A stretch of 64,000 nucleotides of DNA from Acinetobacter sp. NIPH 2100 (GCF_000369805.1 NZ_KB850224.1:1473924-1537923), one strand, 5' to 3'; shown: positions 43,746 through 53,129, numbered from the stretch's first letter. Made by a program: numbers and translations. Notes: generated from the sequence alone by a model not told the origin.

Positions 43746-43968
43746 AAGGCTTTTCCAAGCATAATTGCGATATTCTTGGTACAAACATACCATATTTCCA
43801 ATACTGCTGTATTGACTAGAATGACGCTTGAGACCACATTCGGGTCAAGACATCTAGACATGAACTCAAGTATGATTTGTTATGAGTCAATCAGACATTG
43901 ATTTCATGCCATATCCCAACATGATTCATGTGTTTGTAACAAATTCATTTGTATGAGAGATAATAACC

Positions 43969-45360
43969 ATGACTGATCAATACCAAGCATTTACACAATC
44001 ACCTTTAGGTAAATTTGTTGTAAAAAATTTAGGTTTACCGTCGCCAGTTTCGCTAGATCGTTTTGAAAGTGCTCAACCTGTTGTGAATGGTGCCGTATTG
44101 CTTGGCGCAGCACCTTCAAGTACGGTTTCTGCTGCGATTGCTCAAGTTTTGAGTAATATTCATGCCGATAGCTATGTTGGCAATAATGTTGAATTGCAAC
44201 AAACTGCTGCAAAAGTAGGTTTAAATCTTCGTCCTCTTAATGCAGATGACAAAGAATCTAAATTTAAAGCGGTTGTATTTGATGCTTCTGGTATCCAAGA
44301 TTCTGAACAGTTAAAAGAGTTGTATAACTTCTTTAATCCAATCGCACGCCAAATCTCTAGTTCAGGTCGTGTGATCGTGATTGGTACCACACCTGAAACT
44401 GCCAAAACAGTAAAACAAGCGATTGCACAACGTGCACTTGAAGGTTTTATCAAGTCTGTTGGTAAAGAATTCAAAAAAGGTATTACTGCACAAGTGGTCT
44501 ATGTTGATCAAGGTGCGGAAGCAAACCTTGAATCAACTTTACGTTTCTTGATTTCTCCACGTTCTGCTTATGTATCAGGTCAGGTGATCCGTGTTTCTAA
44601 AGCAGATGTGCTTGATTTGGACTGGGCGAAGCCACTTGCGGGTAAAACAGCATTAGTGACTGGTGCGAGCCGTGGTATTGGTGAAGCGATTGCTCATGTA
44701 TTGGCGCGTGATGGTGCACATGTCATTTGCTTAGACGTTCCTCAACAACAAGCCGATCTTGAGCGTGTTGCTGGTTCAATTGGTGGTTCAGTATTGGCAA
44801 TTGATATTACTGCTGCTGATGCGGGTGAAAAAATCAAAACTGCCGCAGCAAAACAAGGTGGTGTAGACGTTATTGTTCATAACGCTGGAATTACCCGTGA
44901 CAAAACTTTGGCGAATATGAAACCAGAGCTTTGGGATCTTGTAATCAACATTAACTTGTCTGCAATTGAGCGTGTTAACGATTACTTACTTTCTAATGAT
45001 GGTTTAAATGCAAATGGCCGTATCGTTTGTGTATCATCAATCAGTGGTATCGCGGGTAACCTCGGTCAAACTAACTATGCGGTGTCAAAAGCAGGTGTGA
45101 TTGGTTTGGTTAAATTTACTGCGCCGACATTAAAGAATGGTATTACCATTAATGCTGTTGCGCCTGGTTTCATCGAAACACAAATGACTGCTGCGATTCC
45201 ATTCGCGATTCGTGAAGCAGGTCGTCGTATGAACTCAATGAACCAAGGTGGTTTACCTGTAGATGTGGCAGAAGCAATTGCTTGGTATGCGTCAACGGGT
45301 TCAACTGGTGTAACTGGTAACGTTGTTCGTGTCTGCGGTCAAAGCTTGTTAGGTGCGTAA
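43969..45360 (+). CDS. Two-domain 3-oxoacyl reductase (FabG4-like SDR)
   Basis: 463 residues, much longer than standard FabG (about 245). Residues 1-215 form a degenerate flavodoxin or Rossmann-like domain. The catalytic SDR domain follows from about residue 222: GKTALVTGASRGIGEAI, the NAG motif, and the Ser-Tyr-Lys set in CVSSISGIAGNLGQTNYAVSKAG. The high-molecular-weight FabG4 of mycobacteria (about 454 residues) has the same layout and reduces 3-oxoacyl-CoA with NADH. The next gene is a MaoC-type hydratase, so the pair would carry out steps of fatty-acyl elongation or degradation. Confidence 0.9.
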   Translation: MTDQYQAFTQSPLGKFVVKNLGLPSPVSLDRFESAQPVVNGAVLLGAAPSSTVSAAIAQVLSNIHADSYVGNNVELQQTAAKVGLNLRPLNADDKESKFKAVVFDASGIQDSEQLKELYNFFNPIARQISSSGRVIVIGTTPETAKTVKQAIAQRALEGFIKSVGKEFKKGITAQVVYVDQGAEANLESTLRFLISPRSAYVSGQVIRVSKADVLDLDWAKPLAGKTALVTGASRGIGEAIAHVLARDGAHVICLDVPQQQADLERVAGSIGGSVLAIDITAADAGEKIKTAAAKQGGVDVIVHNAGITRDKTLANMKPELWDLVININLSAIERVNDYLLSNDGLNANGRIVCVSSISGIAGNLGQTNYAVSKAGVIGLVKFTAPTLKNGITINAVAPGFIETQMTAAIPFAIREAGRRMNSMNQGGLPVDVAEAIAWYASTGSTGVTGNVVRVCGQSLLGA

Positions 45361-45425
45361 GCATTAGGGTTTTGAAGAGGGGTGCTTGTGCATCCCTTTT
45401 TTATAAAAATATTGAAAGGTTTATT

Positions 45426-46280
45426 ATGAATACACGTCATTTTAGTCAATTGCCAAAACCTTATTTAGCTTATCCAAAAGTCATTCAAGGTCTCATTTTC
45501 AAAAAGCCAAAAGGTGAGAAGGTCCTGCCACAAGTTGAATATGTGGTGGATACACTTAAGATTGATAGCAAACATTTAGAAAGCTATAACGAGATTTGTG
45601 GTTTTAAAAATGATGGTTTCGTGCCTGCAATTTATTTAGCGGTTCTGTCTCAAAGTCTGCAAATGCATATGATGACCAGCGAAGCTTTCCCATTTGCGAT
45701 CTTGGGCTTGGTGCATATTCGTAACCAGATTAAGCAAACACGCAAAATTGCTGTGAATGAACAAATTACGCTGTCTTGTAAGTTTGGTGAGTTGAAACCA
45801 CACGACAAGGGTTTACAGTTTGATTTCATTACCACTGCGAAAGTTGCAGGTGAAGTCGTCATGGAAAGTTTAACGACGTATTTATCGCGTCAAAAAACTG
45901 AGAAAAAAGCGACAGAGAAAGCGAAAGATACTCAAGAACCTGCTTATCAACCACAAGCAGAATGGGCGATTTCTGAAAATACGGGTCGTCGTTATGCGGT
46001 GATTTCGGGTGACTTCAACTTGATTCATATTCATGCTGTGACTGCAAAAGCATTTGGCTTTAAACAGGCGATTGCACATGGGATGTGGAGCAAGGCAAAA
46101 GCTTTGGCGAGCATTGAGCTTCCAGCAGCTTATGAAGCAGATGTCTGGTTCAAACTGCCAATGTATTTACCTTCAACGGTTGAGTTTTTAACTGCGGCTG
46201 AATCAAAGCAAACAGATTTCTTAATCCGTAATGTGAAATCTAAAAAGCCGCATGTCGCTGGTACAGTGAAAGCACTTTAA
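45426..46280 (+). CDS. MaoC-type hydratase/dehydratase (HtdX-like)
   Basis: 284 residues. The hotdog-fold hydratase signature ISGDFNLIHIHAVTAKAFGFKQAIAHGMWSKAK carries the Asp and His of the R-hydratase 2 motif. The N-terminal half is a non-catalytic second hotdog, as in HtdX of M. tuberculosis (about 280 residues). It hydrates trans-2-enoyl thioesters or dehydrates 3-hydroxyacyl thioesters. The ATG at 45426 has AAAGG upstream and follows the fabG4-like gene after 65 bases, so they are probably co-transcribed. An upstream in-frame start would add 18 residues. Confidence 0.9.
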   Translation: MNTRHFSQLPKPYLAYPKVIQGLIFKKPKGEKVLPQVEYVVDTLKIDSKHLESYNEICGFKNDGFVPAIYLAVLSQSLQMHMMTSEAFPFAILGLVHIRNQIKQTRKIAVNEQITLSCKFGELKPHDKGLQFDFITTAKVAGEVVMESLTTYLSRQKTEKKATEKAKDTQEPAYQPQAEWAISENTGRRYAVISGDFNLIHIHAVTAKAFGFKQAIAHGMWSKAKALASIELPAAYEADVWFKLPMYLPSTVEFLTAAESKQTDFLIRNVKSKKPHVAGTVKAL

Positions 46281-46360
46281 TACGTTAGTATTTGTTAAAT
46301 CATCCCTGTTGTTCGCAACAGGGATAGTATAAGAACATAAATATCATAAGGAATTGAGCT

Positions 46361-47614
46361 TTGATTAAAGAAATTCTATTTGCCGATACACATCATTATC
46401 ATGGCAGTGTTGATGAACGCTTTATAGACTTGGCTAGCCAATTCAGCCGTCTACAAGATGCGCGGAGCCAACAAGGTGGTGCTGCGTTGGTGGTGTATTT
46501 CCAAGGTCAAAAAGTTGTTGATATTTTTACGGGTAAAAAATCTCAAGAACAAGATTGGCAAGCCAATACCTTGGCGATGTGTTATTCAACGGGTAAAGGT
46601 ATTCTTGCAACACTTGCGCATATTCTGGTGAGTGAGGGTTTACTTGAATATGATCAGCCCATTGCACATTACTGGCCTGAGTTCGCTCAAAACGGCAAAG
46701 CCAATATTACGTTACGACATGTTTTATCGCATCAAAGCGGTTTATTTGATATTCGTAATATGATTGATGCTGCAACAGAAATGTTGGATTGGTCACATAT
46801 GCTTGATGTCGTTGCAGCAGCAACACCGCGTTTTGCAGCTGGACAAAGTTTTGCCTATCAGCCTTTGACTTATGGTTGGATTTTGGGTGGTGTGATTGAG
46901 AAAGCAGCGAAGCAGCCTTTAAGTTGGTTAATGCAACGTTATCTTGTGCAGCCTCTTGAACTGGATGGGGCATACTTTGGAACGCCTGTTTCAGAATTAG
47001 ATCGCGTTGCACGTTTATTGTTAAAACCCAAAGCACCTACCTCAACTAAACCTCAAACCAAGAAAAATAATCAACCACGTAAAGCATCTTTATCAGAACG
47101 GTTATTAGAGCTTTCAGGTCAAAACCCACAGGATTTTCAAGATGCTATGATCCCAAAAGGGATGCGCAATTTTAGCTTCTACAGCGATGAAGGATTACAA
47201 GCCGTTATTCCAGCAGCCAATGGTGTATTTACTGCAGATAGTTTGGCTAAAGTATATGCGATGCTGGCCAATCAAGGGCAATGGCAGGGGCAACAGCTCA
47301 TTCGTCCAGAAGTATTTAAGCAACTCAGTGTGGTACAAAGCAAAGCGCGTGATCGAGTAATGCCAATTCCAATGCATTGGCGATTGGGATATCACCGCAT
47401 TCTCACCATGGGCAAACGTGCGCCACATGGCTTTGGTCATGTTGGCTTTAATGGTTCAGGTGCGTGGTGTGATTTTGATCGTGAATTGAGTTTTGCTTAT
47501 ACCCATAATTTTAACGTAACCTCGGCAACAGGGGATTATCGTCTGTGGGGCTTAAGTCAGGAAACGCTTCGCTGTGCAGATGAAATATTAACAGGCCGCA
47601 AAGGCTGGTTTTAA
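46361..47614 (+). CDS. Serine hydrolase, class C beta-lactamase/EstB-like
   Basis: 417 residues. The active-site SxxK is STGK in CYSTGKGILATLAHIL, and the second-motif tyrosine is in FAYQPLTYGWILGG; the third motif may be in GHVGFNGSGAW. No signal peptide is seen, so it is probably a cytoplasmic esterase. The start is TTG with AAGGA upstream; no ATG occurs near the start of the conserved region. It follows the MaoC gene after 80 bases in the same direction and may belong to that lipid-related group. Confidence 0.82.
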   Translation: MIKEILFADTHHYHGSVDERFIDLASQFSRLQDARSQQGGAALVVYFQGQKVVDIFTGKKSQEQDWQANTLAMCYSTGKGILATLAHILVSEGLLEYDQPIAHYWPEFAQNGKANITLRHVLSHQSGLFDIRNMIDAATEMLDWSHMLDVVAAATPRFAAGQSFAYQPLTYGWILGGVIEKAAKQPLSWLMQRYLVQPLELDGAYFGTPVSELDRVARLLLKPKAPTSTKPQTKKNNQPRKASLSERLLELSGQNPQDFQDAMIPKGMRNFSFYSDEGLQAVIPAANGVFTADSLAKVYAMLANQGQWQGQQLIRPEVFKQLSVVQSKARDRVMPIPMHWRLGYHRILTMGKRAPHGFGHVGFNGSGAWCDFDRELSFAYTHNFNVTSATGDYRLWGLSQETLRCADEILTGRKGWF

Positions 47615-48129
47615 TTCGTATCATCTTGATAGGGTGGAATGTGATAAATCACGGCCTCATATTTCCGTTCAGTTTTGTATCCTGCAACAGTCCCTCCTAA
47701 AAATTCAGCCAGTTTACGACTCGGCTGATTTTCGATGGCAACAGGATATAAGAAATATTGGGCAGAGAGATGTAAAGAAGCCCATTTGAATACTTCAAAC
47801 AAGGCTTCTTTAGCAAAGCTTTGTTGATGAAAGTCTTCTCGAATCCATAATCCTAATTCGGGGGTTGGAGTATCTAAATGATGGATGCCAATTAAGCCAA
47901 TAAAGACCTGATCGCGCTTTTCACGTAACACAAAATGGCAATCGGTATGGTTGCTTTCTGCAATCAGCCATGTTTGCCCAATCTGCTGGATTTCTGCAAA
48001 GCTTTGAGCAGGCTCCCATGCCATATAACGTGTTAAGGTTGTGGTGACGCAAGGATAGATGTCAACAAGATCATCTATTTGAAATACAAATAAATCCAGT
48101 CTTGGGCTCTGTAATAATGGTTGTTTCAT
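47611..48129 (-). CDS. GNAT-family N-acetyltransferase (RimJ/RimL type)
   Basis: 172 residues. The fold follows the RimJ/RimL branch: an N-terminal PRLDLFVFQIDDL, a strand-rich centre (VFIGLIGIHHLDTPTPELGLWIREDFHQQSFAKEALFEVF) and ENQPSRKLAEFLGG for the acetyl-CoA pyrophosphate loop region. The substrate is unknown. Its stop overlaps that of the serine hydrolase by four bases on the opposite strand. It lies 12 bases after the TetR gene and probably shares its transcript. Confidence 0.83.
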   Translation of the reverse strand: MKQPLLQSPRLDLFVFQIDDLVDIYPCVTTTLTRYMAWEPAQSFAEIQQIGQTWLIAESNHTDCHFVLREKRDQVFIGLIGIHHLDTPTPELGLWIREDFHQQSFAKEALFEVFKWASLHLSAQYFLYPVAIENQPSRKLAEFLGGTVAGYKTERKYEAVIYHIPPYQDDTN

Positions 48130-48141
48130 TATTTGCTCTTT

Positions 48142-48726
48142 TTACTTTTTAAACAATTCTGCTTGAATAATGGCTTCGGTATGGCGTTTAAAAACATTTT
48201 CATTTAAGCCAATGAGTCCTAGTTTGTAAATGCCTTCCAAGCCGCAGACAAATGCAATGAGTCGCCATGCGATATCGTGGCTGTTCGTCTCAAAATGAAA
48301 TTCACCCTGTGTTTGGCCTTCATCAATCATACGCACAATAGAGCGGTGCCAGTCTTGCATGGCGATATTGTAGGCCAGCTTTATTTCTTCATCTTGATCA
48401 ATGAGAACTTCGGCTTCATTCCAGAGTCTTAAATAGGGTTGGATTTGCTCAATGTTTTCGCAACCGAGTAATAGGGAAAGGCGCTGTAAATAGTTGGCTG
48501 TCGTGACCTGATTTTCAATTTCGTCCAGTTGTTGCATCAGTTTAATAAAAGCTTCGGCTTTTAAATGTGAGCTAGAGGCAAAATGATGATGGACTTGTCC
48601 TGTCGAGGTTTGGGCTTCGGTGGCAATACGGCGAACCGTCATCGCAGAAAAACCTTCATTTAGTGCGACCTGCATTGCAGCTTGTAAAATCATTTCACGA
48701 CGTTGTTCACGGTTTAAATAAGCCAT
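48142..48726 (-). CDS. smvR: TetR-family repressor, SmvR-like
   Basis: 194 residues. The N-terminal helix-turn-helix (residues 1-50) reads REQRREMILQAAMQVALNEGFSAMTVRRIATEAQTSTGQVHHHFASSSHL. The gene is divergent from an smvA-like efflux gene, matching the smvR-smvA pair of Klebsiella and Salmonella, in which SmvR represses the pump for cationic biocides. Two operator-like elements lie between them. The ATG at 48726 is chosen over a GTG four codons upstream. Confidence 0.82.
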   Translation of the reverse strand: MAYLNREQRREMILQAAMQVALNEGFSAMTVRRIATEAQTSTGQVHHHFASSSHLKAEAFIKLMQQLDEIENQVTTANYLQRLSLLLGCENIEQIQPYLRLWNEAEVLIDQDEEIKLAYNIAMQDWHRSIVRMIDEGQTQGEFHFETNSHDIAWRLIAFVCGLEGIYKLGLIGLNENVFKRHTEAIIQAELFKK

Positions 48727-48784
48727 TCTTTTTAGCACCTATCAGGACATACAAATCAGAAACAAGTTAACTCAACGTTGAAAG

Positions 48785-48800
48785 TTGGACAAGTGTTCAA
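48785..48800. promoter_or_regulatory. Operator element 1 at the smvA -35 box
   Basis: TTGGACAAGTGTTCAA is near-palindromic and matches the reverse complement of element 2 at 15 of 16 bases. It contains the smvA -35 box TTGGAC. Confidence 0.7.
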
Positions 48801-48813
48801 TTTTGGTTATAAT
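48785..48813 (+). promoter_or_regulatory. smvA promoter
   Basis: TTGGAC (48785-48790) and TATAAT (48808-48813) are 17 bases apart, near-consensus. The -35 box lies within operator element 1. Confidence 0.75.
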
Positions 48814-48838
48814 AACGCCAACTTGAACAATTGTCCAA
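48809..48838 (-). promoter_or_regulatory. smvR promoter
   Basis: On minus, TTGGAC (48838-48833) and TATTAT (48814-48809) are 18 bases apart. Its -10 box overlaps that of smvA, so the two promoters face each other and can be occupied by only one polymerase at a time. Confidence 0.55.
48823..48838. promoter_or_regulatory. Operator element 2 at the smvR -35 box
   Basis: TTGAACAATTGTCCAA, the counterpart of element 1 in inverted orientation, 38 bases away start to start. It contains the smvR -35 box and lies just after the smvA transcript start. Confidence 0.7.
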
Positions 48839-48851
48839 TTTAGAGGCATTT

Positions 48852-50342
48852 ATGTCACGCAAGTGGTTAATTCTTGCAATCGTTGTACTGATTTACCTTC
48901 CTGTATCAATTGATGCAACCGTTTTACATGTGGCGACCCCAACGTTAAGTGAGTCACTTTCATTATCTGCAAATGAGTTATTGTGGATTATTGATATCTA
49001 CTCCTTGGTTATGGCGGGTCTGATTTTACCGATGGGTGCATTGGGAGATCGTATCGGCTTTAAAAAGTTAATGATCATTGGCGGTATTTTATTTGGCCTA
49101 GCGTCGTTGGCAGCTGCATTTTCTTCTACCGCATATGCCTTGATTGGTTCTCGTGCTTTATTGGCAGTGGGTGCAGCCATGATTCTGCCTGCCACTTTAT
49201 CTGCGGTTCGAAATACCTTTCTTGATGAAAAGCAGCGCAACTTTGCCCTAGGTGTTTGGGCAACTGTCGGTGGTGGTGGTGCAGCATTTGGACCACTGCT
49301 TGGTGGTTTCTTATTGGAACATTTTCATTGGGGCGCTGTATTCCTGATCAATGTGCCCATTATGTTGGCTGTATTGACTTTAACTGTATTCGTGATTCCA
49401 AAGCAGGCAGGGCAGCCGAAGCAGAATCTTAACTTGCTACAGGCCATTGTATTGGTGGTTGCTATTCTGAGTATGATCTATGCGATTAAAACCGTGATGC
49501 ATGGCTTTAGCATCTGGTCGGTTTTGATCTTTGTAGTGGGTTTTAGTTTGTTGCTTGGCTTTATTCGTACACAGCTCACTTCAACTTCTCCAATGATTGA
49601 TATTCAGTTATTCAAACATCCTGTGATTGCGACAGGTGTGGTGATGGCGATTGTATCCATGATGGCATTGGTCGGATTCGAGTTGCTGATTTCACAGGAA
49701 TTGCAATTTGTTTATCAGCTTTCACCATTGGCAGCCGGGGCATTCATTTTACCGTTCATGGTTGCGATTAGTTTAGGCGGTCCAATCGCCAGTATGCTGG
49801 TCAACCGATTCGGACTACGTTCGGTTGCTTCATTTGGTATGTTGATGAGTGCTGTAAGTCTGTGGGGCTTGGCAAATACCGACTTTATGCAGGCGCAGAT
49901 GCAAGCATGGGGCTGGATGGTTGTGTTGGGCCTTAGTGTGGAAATTGCTTTACTGGCTTCAACCTCTGCAATTATGTCTTCAGTACCGCCAAGTAAAGCC
50001 ACGGCAGCAGGTGCAATTGAGGGAATGGCGTATGAGTTGGGGGCAGGTTTAGGAATTGCCTTTTTCGGTCTGATGTTGTCATGGTTTTATGCCAACTCGA
50101 TTGTGGTGCCAACCGATGTGCCGCATCGTATCATTGAGCAGGTAAGCAGTTCGATTGGTGAGGCGGTTCAAGCTGCCAAGCAATTACAGCCAGTGATTGC
50201 TGAGCATGTGATTGAAGCTGCAAAACAGGCTTTTAGCCAATCGCATCGTTCAGTGTTGAATGTGGCAGCCTTGTTATTCTTGATCTTGTCGATTTTTATT
50301 TGGTTTGCTTTACCAAAGAGAGTCACGGTGGTTGAGGAATAA
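48852..50342 (+). CDS. smvA: MFS multidrug exporter SmvA type (14 helices)
   Basis: 496 residues with 14 predicted membrane helices. The N-terminal region (LIYLPVSIDATVLHVATPTLSESL, LWIIDIYSLVMAGLILPMGALGDRIGFKKL) matches Salmonella and Klebsiella SmvA closely, and the RAL-AVGAAMILPATLSAVR motif C region is present. SmvA exports quaternary ammonium compounds, methyl viologen, acriflavine and chlorhexidine by proton antiport. The start ATG at 48852 has AGAGG upstream; a TTG seven codons earlier overlaps operator element 2. Divergent smvR and operators support the assignment. Confidence 0.88.
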   Translation: MSRKWLILAIVVLIYLPVSIDATVLHVATPTLSESLSLSANELLWIIDIYSLVMAGLILPMGALGDRIGFKKLMIIGGILFGLASLAAAFSSTAYALIGSRALLAVGAAMILPATLSAVRNTFLDEKQRNFALGVWATVGGGGAAFGPLLGGFLLEHFHWGAVFLINVPIMLAVLTLTVFVIPKQAGQPKQNLNLLQAIVLVVAILSMIYAIKTVMHGFSIWSVLIFVVGFSLLLGFIRTQLTSTSPMIDIQLFKHPVIATGVVMAIVSMMALVGFELLISQELQFVYQLSPLAAGAFILPFMVAISLGGPIASMLVNRFGLRSVASFGMLMSAVSLWGLANTDFMQAQMQAWGWMVVLGLSVEIALLASTSAIMSSVPPSKATAAGAIEGMAYELGAGLGIAFFGLMLSWFYANSIVVPTDVPHRIIEQVSSSIGEAVQAAKQLQPVIAEHVIEAAKQAFSQSHRSVLNVAALLFLILSIFIWFALPKRVTVVEE

Positions 50343-50347
50343 TGGCT

Positions 50348-50386
50348 TACCCTGATCTAAATTGAGTTTAGGTCAGGGTATTTTTT
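50348..50386. terminator. Terminator between smvA and yceF
   Basis: TACCCTGA and TCAGGGTA pair, extended by CTAAA/TTTAG around the loop TTGAG, with a T run on plus. Confidence 0.85.
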
Positions 50387-50978
50387 AAGGAACACTGATT
50401 TCAAACTGACGTAGGATCTTACACAGTTGAATCATCGGCAAGCCCATCAACGTGGTTTGATCATCACCAAGCGTTTTTTCAAATAAGCTAATCCCCAAGC
50501 TTTCGCATTTAAAGCTGCCCGCACAATGTAAGGGTTGGTCAATTTCAATATAACGCTCAATTTCTGCCAATTTCAGCTGACGAAATTTGACTTGGTAATG
50601 TTCAACCAATGTGGTTTCAAAGCCAGATTGCAAATGTTGAACACTGAGAGCTGTACTGAAAAACACGGTTTGACCAGAATTTGCCTGTAATTGCTGAATG
50701 GCATTTTCAACGCTTAAAGGTTTACCAATAAAGTCATACGGAGCATGTTCACGCCAAGCCACCTGATCGGAACCAATCACAATGGCATCTGGATGTTGTT
50801 CCGCGATAACACGGGCTTTTTCCTGGGCCAGTCGTTTAGCCAGATCATCGGCATGTAATTCACCTGTTGCTGATTCATCAATGTCAGGGGAAATACAGCG
50901 ATAATCCAAGCTCAAACGATTCATGAGATCTTTACGGGTTTGGCTGCTGGATGCCAAAATCAATTCAAGTTGACGCAT
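50385..50978 (-). CDS. yceF: Maf-family nucleotide pyrophosphatase (YceF, m7GTP type)
   Basis: 197 residues. Maf signature LILASSSQTRKDLM near the start, then SPDIDES, RLAQEKA, IGSDQV and GKPL. The tail HCAGSFKCESLGISLFEKTLGDDQTTLMGLPMIQLC follows E. coli YceF, which hydrolyses m7GTP, rather than YhdE. It overlaps the stop of the DUF2237 gene by one base (TAATG), indicating coupling. Confidence 0.9.
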   Translation of the reverse strand: MRQLELILASSSQTRKDLMNRLSLDYRCISPDIDESATGELHADDLAKRLAQEKARVIAEQHPDAIVIGSDQVAWREHAPYDFIGKPLSVENAIQQLQANSGQTVFFSTALSVQHLQSGFETTLVEHYQVKFRQLKLAEIERYIEIDQPLHCAGSFKCESLGISLFEKTLGDDQTTLMGLPMIQLCKILRQFEISVP

Positions 50979-51361
50979 TACACCGCATATTCTACAAGGA
51001 TATTGAGAGGCACGTAATGCAGCACGGCATTGTGGCAGGCATTCAACTTAATAGGAGGAGCTTGTCCTGCTTGATAAGCTTCAACCCAACGGGTTACACA
51101 GATGCACCAGAAGTCACCTGGTTTGAGGCCAGGGAAACCCACTTCGGGTAAAGGGGTAATCAAGTCGTTGCCGACTTTTTGAGAGAAATTTAAGAACTCT
51201 GAAGTCATTTGTGCACACATGGTATGCTGACCTAAATCGGTGACCGCCGTATGGCAAAAGCCATTACGAAAATACCCAGTGATTGGGTCATAACAACAGC
51301 TGGCTAAAGGTTCGCCAAGGACGTTTAAACGATTAATTTTTGGATCTGGATGAATTGACAT
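50978..51361 (-). CDS. DUF2237 family protein
   Basis: 127 residues. The sequence has LGEPLASCCYDPITGYFRNGFCHTAVTDLGQHTMCAQMTSEFL and PGDFWCICVTRWVEAYQAG, matching the DUF2237 family of small cytoplasmic proteins conserved in many bacteria. Several conserved cysteines (CC, C, C, CIC) could bind metal. No function is known. It shares a transcript with yceF. Confidence 0.85.
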   Translation of the reverse strand: MSIHPDPKINRLNVLGEPLASCCYDPITGYFRNGFCHTAVTDLGQHTMCAQMTSEFLNFSQKVGNDLITPLPEVGFPGLKPGDFWCICVTRWVEAYQAGQAPPIKLNACHNAVLHYVPLNILVEYAV

Positions 51362-51500
51362 AATAATAGAAAGATTTAGTGACGGTGATTATCATAATCA
51401 AAACTGAAGCTTTCGGCAGCTTTTCTGCAAAAAAACTCACCTTTATTTCAGAGAATCATTTAAAATTACGCCGTTTTTAAAATCAACTAGAGAGCCATCC

Positions 51501-52688
51501 ATGAATTTTCAGCGCATGACTGATCTTGATTTAGCAGGTAAACGTGTCCTTATTCGTGAAGACTTAAACGTTCCTGTAAAAAATGGGGAAATTACCAGTG
51601 ATGCACGTTTACGTGCTGCATTGCCAACAATTAAAGCTGCTTTAGAAAAAGGCGCGGCAGTGATGGTATTTTCTCATCTTGGTCGTCCTGTAGAAGGTGA
51701 GCCAAAACCAGAACAATCACTTGCACCGGTTGCTGCTTATTTGAGCAAGGCGTTGGGTCAAGATGTTAAATTATTCACAGATTATTTAGATGGCGTTGAA
51801 GTGGCTGCGGGTCAAGTTGTATTACTTGAAAACGTTCGTTTTAATCATGGTGAAAAGAAAAATAACCCAGAACTTGCGAAAAAATATGCTGCACTTTGTG
51901 ATGTATTCGTTATGGATGCATTTGGTACAGCACACCGTGCAGAAGCATCTACTGAAGGTGCAGCACGTTTTGCCCCAATCGCTGCTGCGGGTCCATTATT
52001 GGCCGCTGAGTTAGATGCGCTTGGCCGTGCGATGCAAACCCCAGAAAAACCAATGGTGGCGATTGTTGCAGGCTCTAAAGTTTCGACTAAACTTGATGTA
52101 TTAACTTCATTGTCTACAATCTGCGACCAATTGATCGTGGGTGGTGGTATTGCCAATACCTTCTTGGCTGCTGCTGGTTTCAATGTTGGTAAATCACTTT
52201 ACGAAGCTGATTTGATTGAAACAGCAAAACAAATTGCTGCAAAAGTCAGTGTTCCATTGCCAACAGATGTTGTGGTTGCAGATGCAAGCCAAATCAACTT
52301 TGAAGATTTCCTTGGCTCATTGGCAAGTGCCCAAGCCGTTGTAAAAAATGTTGCTGATGTGACTGACACCGATATGATTTTGGATGTTGGTCCTGAAACG
52401 GCTAAAGCATTTGCGGACATTTTAAAATCTTCAAAAACAATTCTTTGGAATGGCCCAGTGGGTGTGTTTGAAGTAGATCAATTCGGTGAAGGAACTAAAA
52501 CACTTTCTTTAGCGATTGCTGAATCTGCTGGTTTCTCGATTGCAGGTGGTGGTGACACATTGGCTGCGATTGATAAATACCAAGTTGCTGATCAAATTGG
52601 TTATATCTCAACGGGTGGTGGTGCATTCTTGGAGTTTGTAGAAGGCAAAACTTTACCAGCGGTTGCGGTATTGCTTGAGCGTGCTTAA
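51501..52688 (+). CDS. pgk: Phosphoglycerate kinase
   Basis: 395 residues, typical of PGK. It makes ATP from 1,3-bisphosphoglycerate in glycolysis. The substrate motif is [29 protein letters not shown], followed by SHLGRP, and the nucleotide domain has GGGIANTFL and [11 protein letters not shown]. Acinetobacter lacks classical glycolysis, so pgk is expected to serve gluconeogenesis and the Entner-Doudoroff route. It is a single-gene unit here with a terminator. Confidence 0.98.
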   Translation: MNFQRMTDLDLAGKRVLIREDLNVPVKNGEITSDARLRAALPTIKAALEKGAAVMVFSHLGRPVEGEPKPEQSLAPVAAYLSKALGQDVKLFTDYLDGVEVAAGQVVLLENVRFNHGEKKNNPELAKKYAALCDVFVMDAFGTAHRAEASTEGAARFAPIAAAGPLLAAELDALGRAMQTPEKPMVAIVAGSKVSTKLDVLTSLSTICDQLIVGGGIANTFLAAAGFNVGKSLYEADLIETAKQIAAKVSVPLPTDVVVADASQINFEDFLGSLASAQAVVKNVADVTDTDMILDVGPETAKAFADILKSSKTILWNGPVGVFEVDQFGEGTKTLSLAIAESAGFSIAGGGDTLAAIDKYQVADQIGYISTGGGAFLEFVEGKTLPAVAVLLERA

Positions 52689-52725
52689 CCAAGATTTAAT
52701 CTGCTGATGAATCAAATAAATACCC

Positions 52726-52755
52726 AAAAAGAGTCGATTTAAATCGGCTCTTTTT
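52726..52755 (+). terminator. Terminator after pgk
   Basis: AAAAAGAGTCGATTT and AAATCGGCTCTTTTT pair, including one GT pair, and end in a T run. Confidence 0.85.
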
Positions 52756-52842
52756 ACTTTTGTACAACGTTGCAGTCATGAAAATGTCATATATCTGAAA
52801 TATGATTGTCACAAGTTAACCAAGTAACTGTGGAAAGCCGTG

Positions 52843-53085
52843 ATGAAATTTAAATTAACCCTTGCCGCTCTAATTATTGCTCCAATCATGCTAACTGCAT
52901 GTGCAAAGAAAGAAGAAGCGAAAAATGCTGAACAGCAAGATCAAGCAGCTTCTGCTGTATCAACACAGACGACCCCAGAGCAACAAGCCGCAATTGATGC
53001 GATTGATAAGCCAAATTTAGATGAAAATAATACTGATGTTGCAGAACATGCTGCTTCAGAGGTTGCTGCGAGCGAAGCTCACTAA
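52843..53085 (+). CDS. Small lipoprotein of unknown function
   Basis: 80 residues. A signal peptide ends in the lipobox LTAC, then a soluble Glu/Ala/Gln-rich segment (AKKEEAKNAEQQDQAASAVS) follows. No domain is recognised. GGAAAG precedes the ATG at 52843. It is flanked by terminators. Confidence 0.75.
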   Translation: MKFKLTLAALIIAPIMLTACAKKEEAKNAEQQDQAASAVSTQTTPEQQAAIDAIDKPNLDENNTDVAEHAASEVAASEAH

Positions 53086-53097
53086 GCGATCTAGAAA

Positions 53098-53129
53098 ATA
53101 AAAGCCGATGTTTGAACATCGGCTTTTAT
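53098..53129. terminator. Bidirectional terminator between two small lipoprotein genes
   Basis: AAAAGCCGATGTT and AACATCGGCTTTT pair around TG, with T runs on both strands. Confidence 0.88.
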
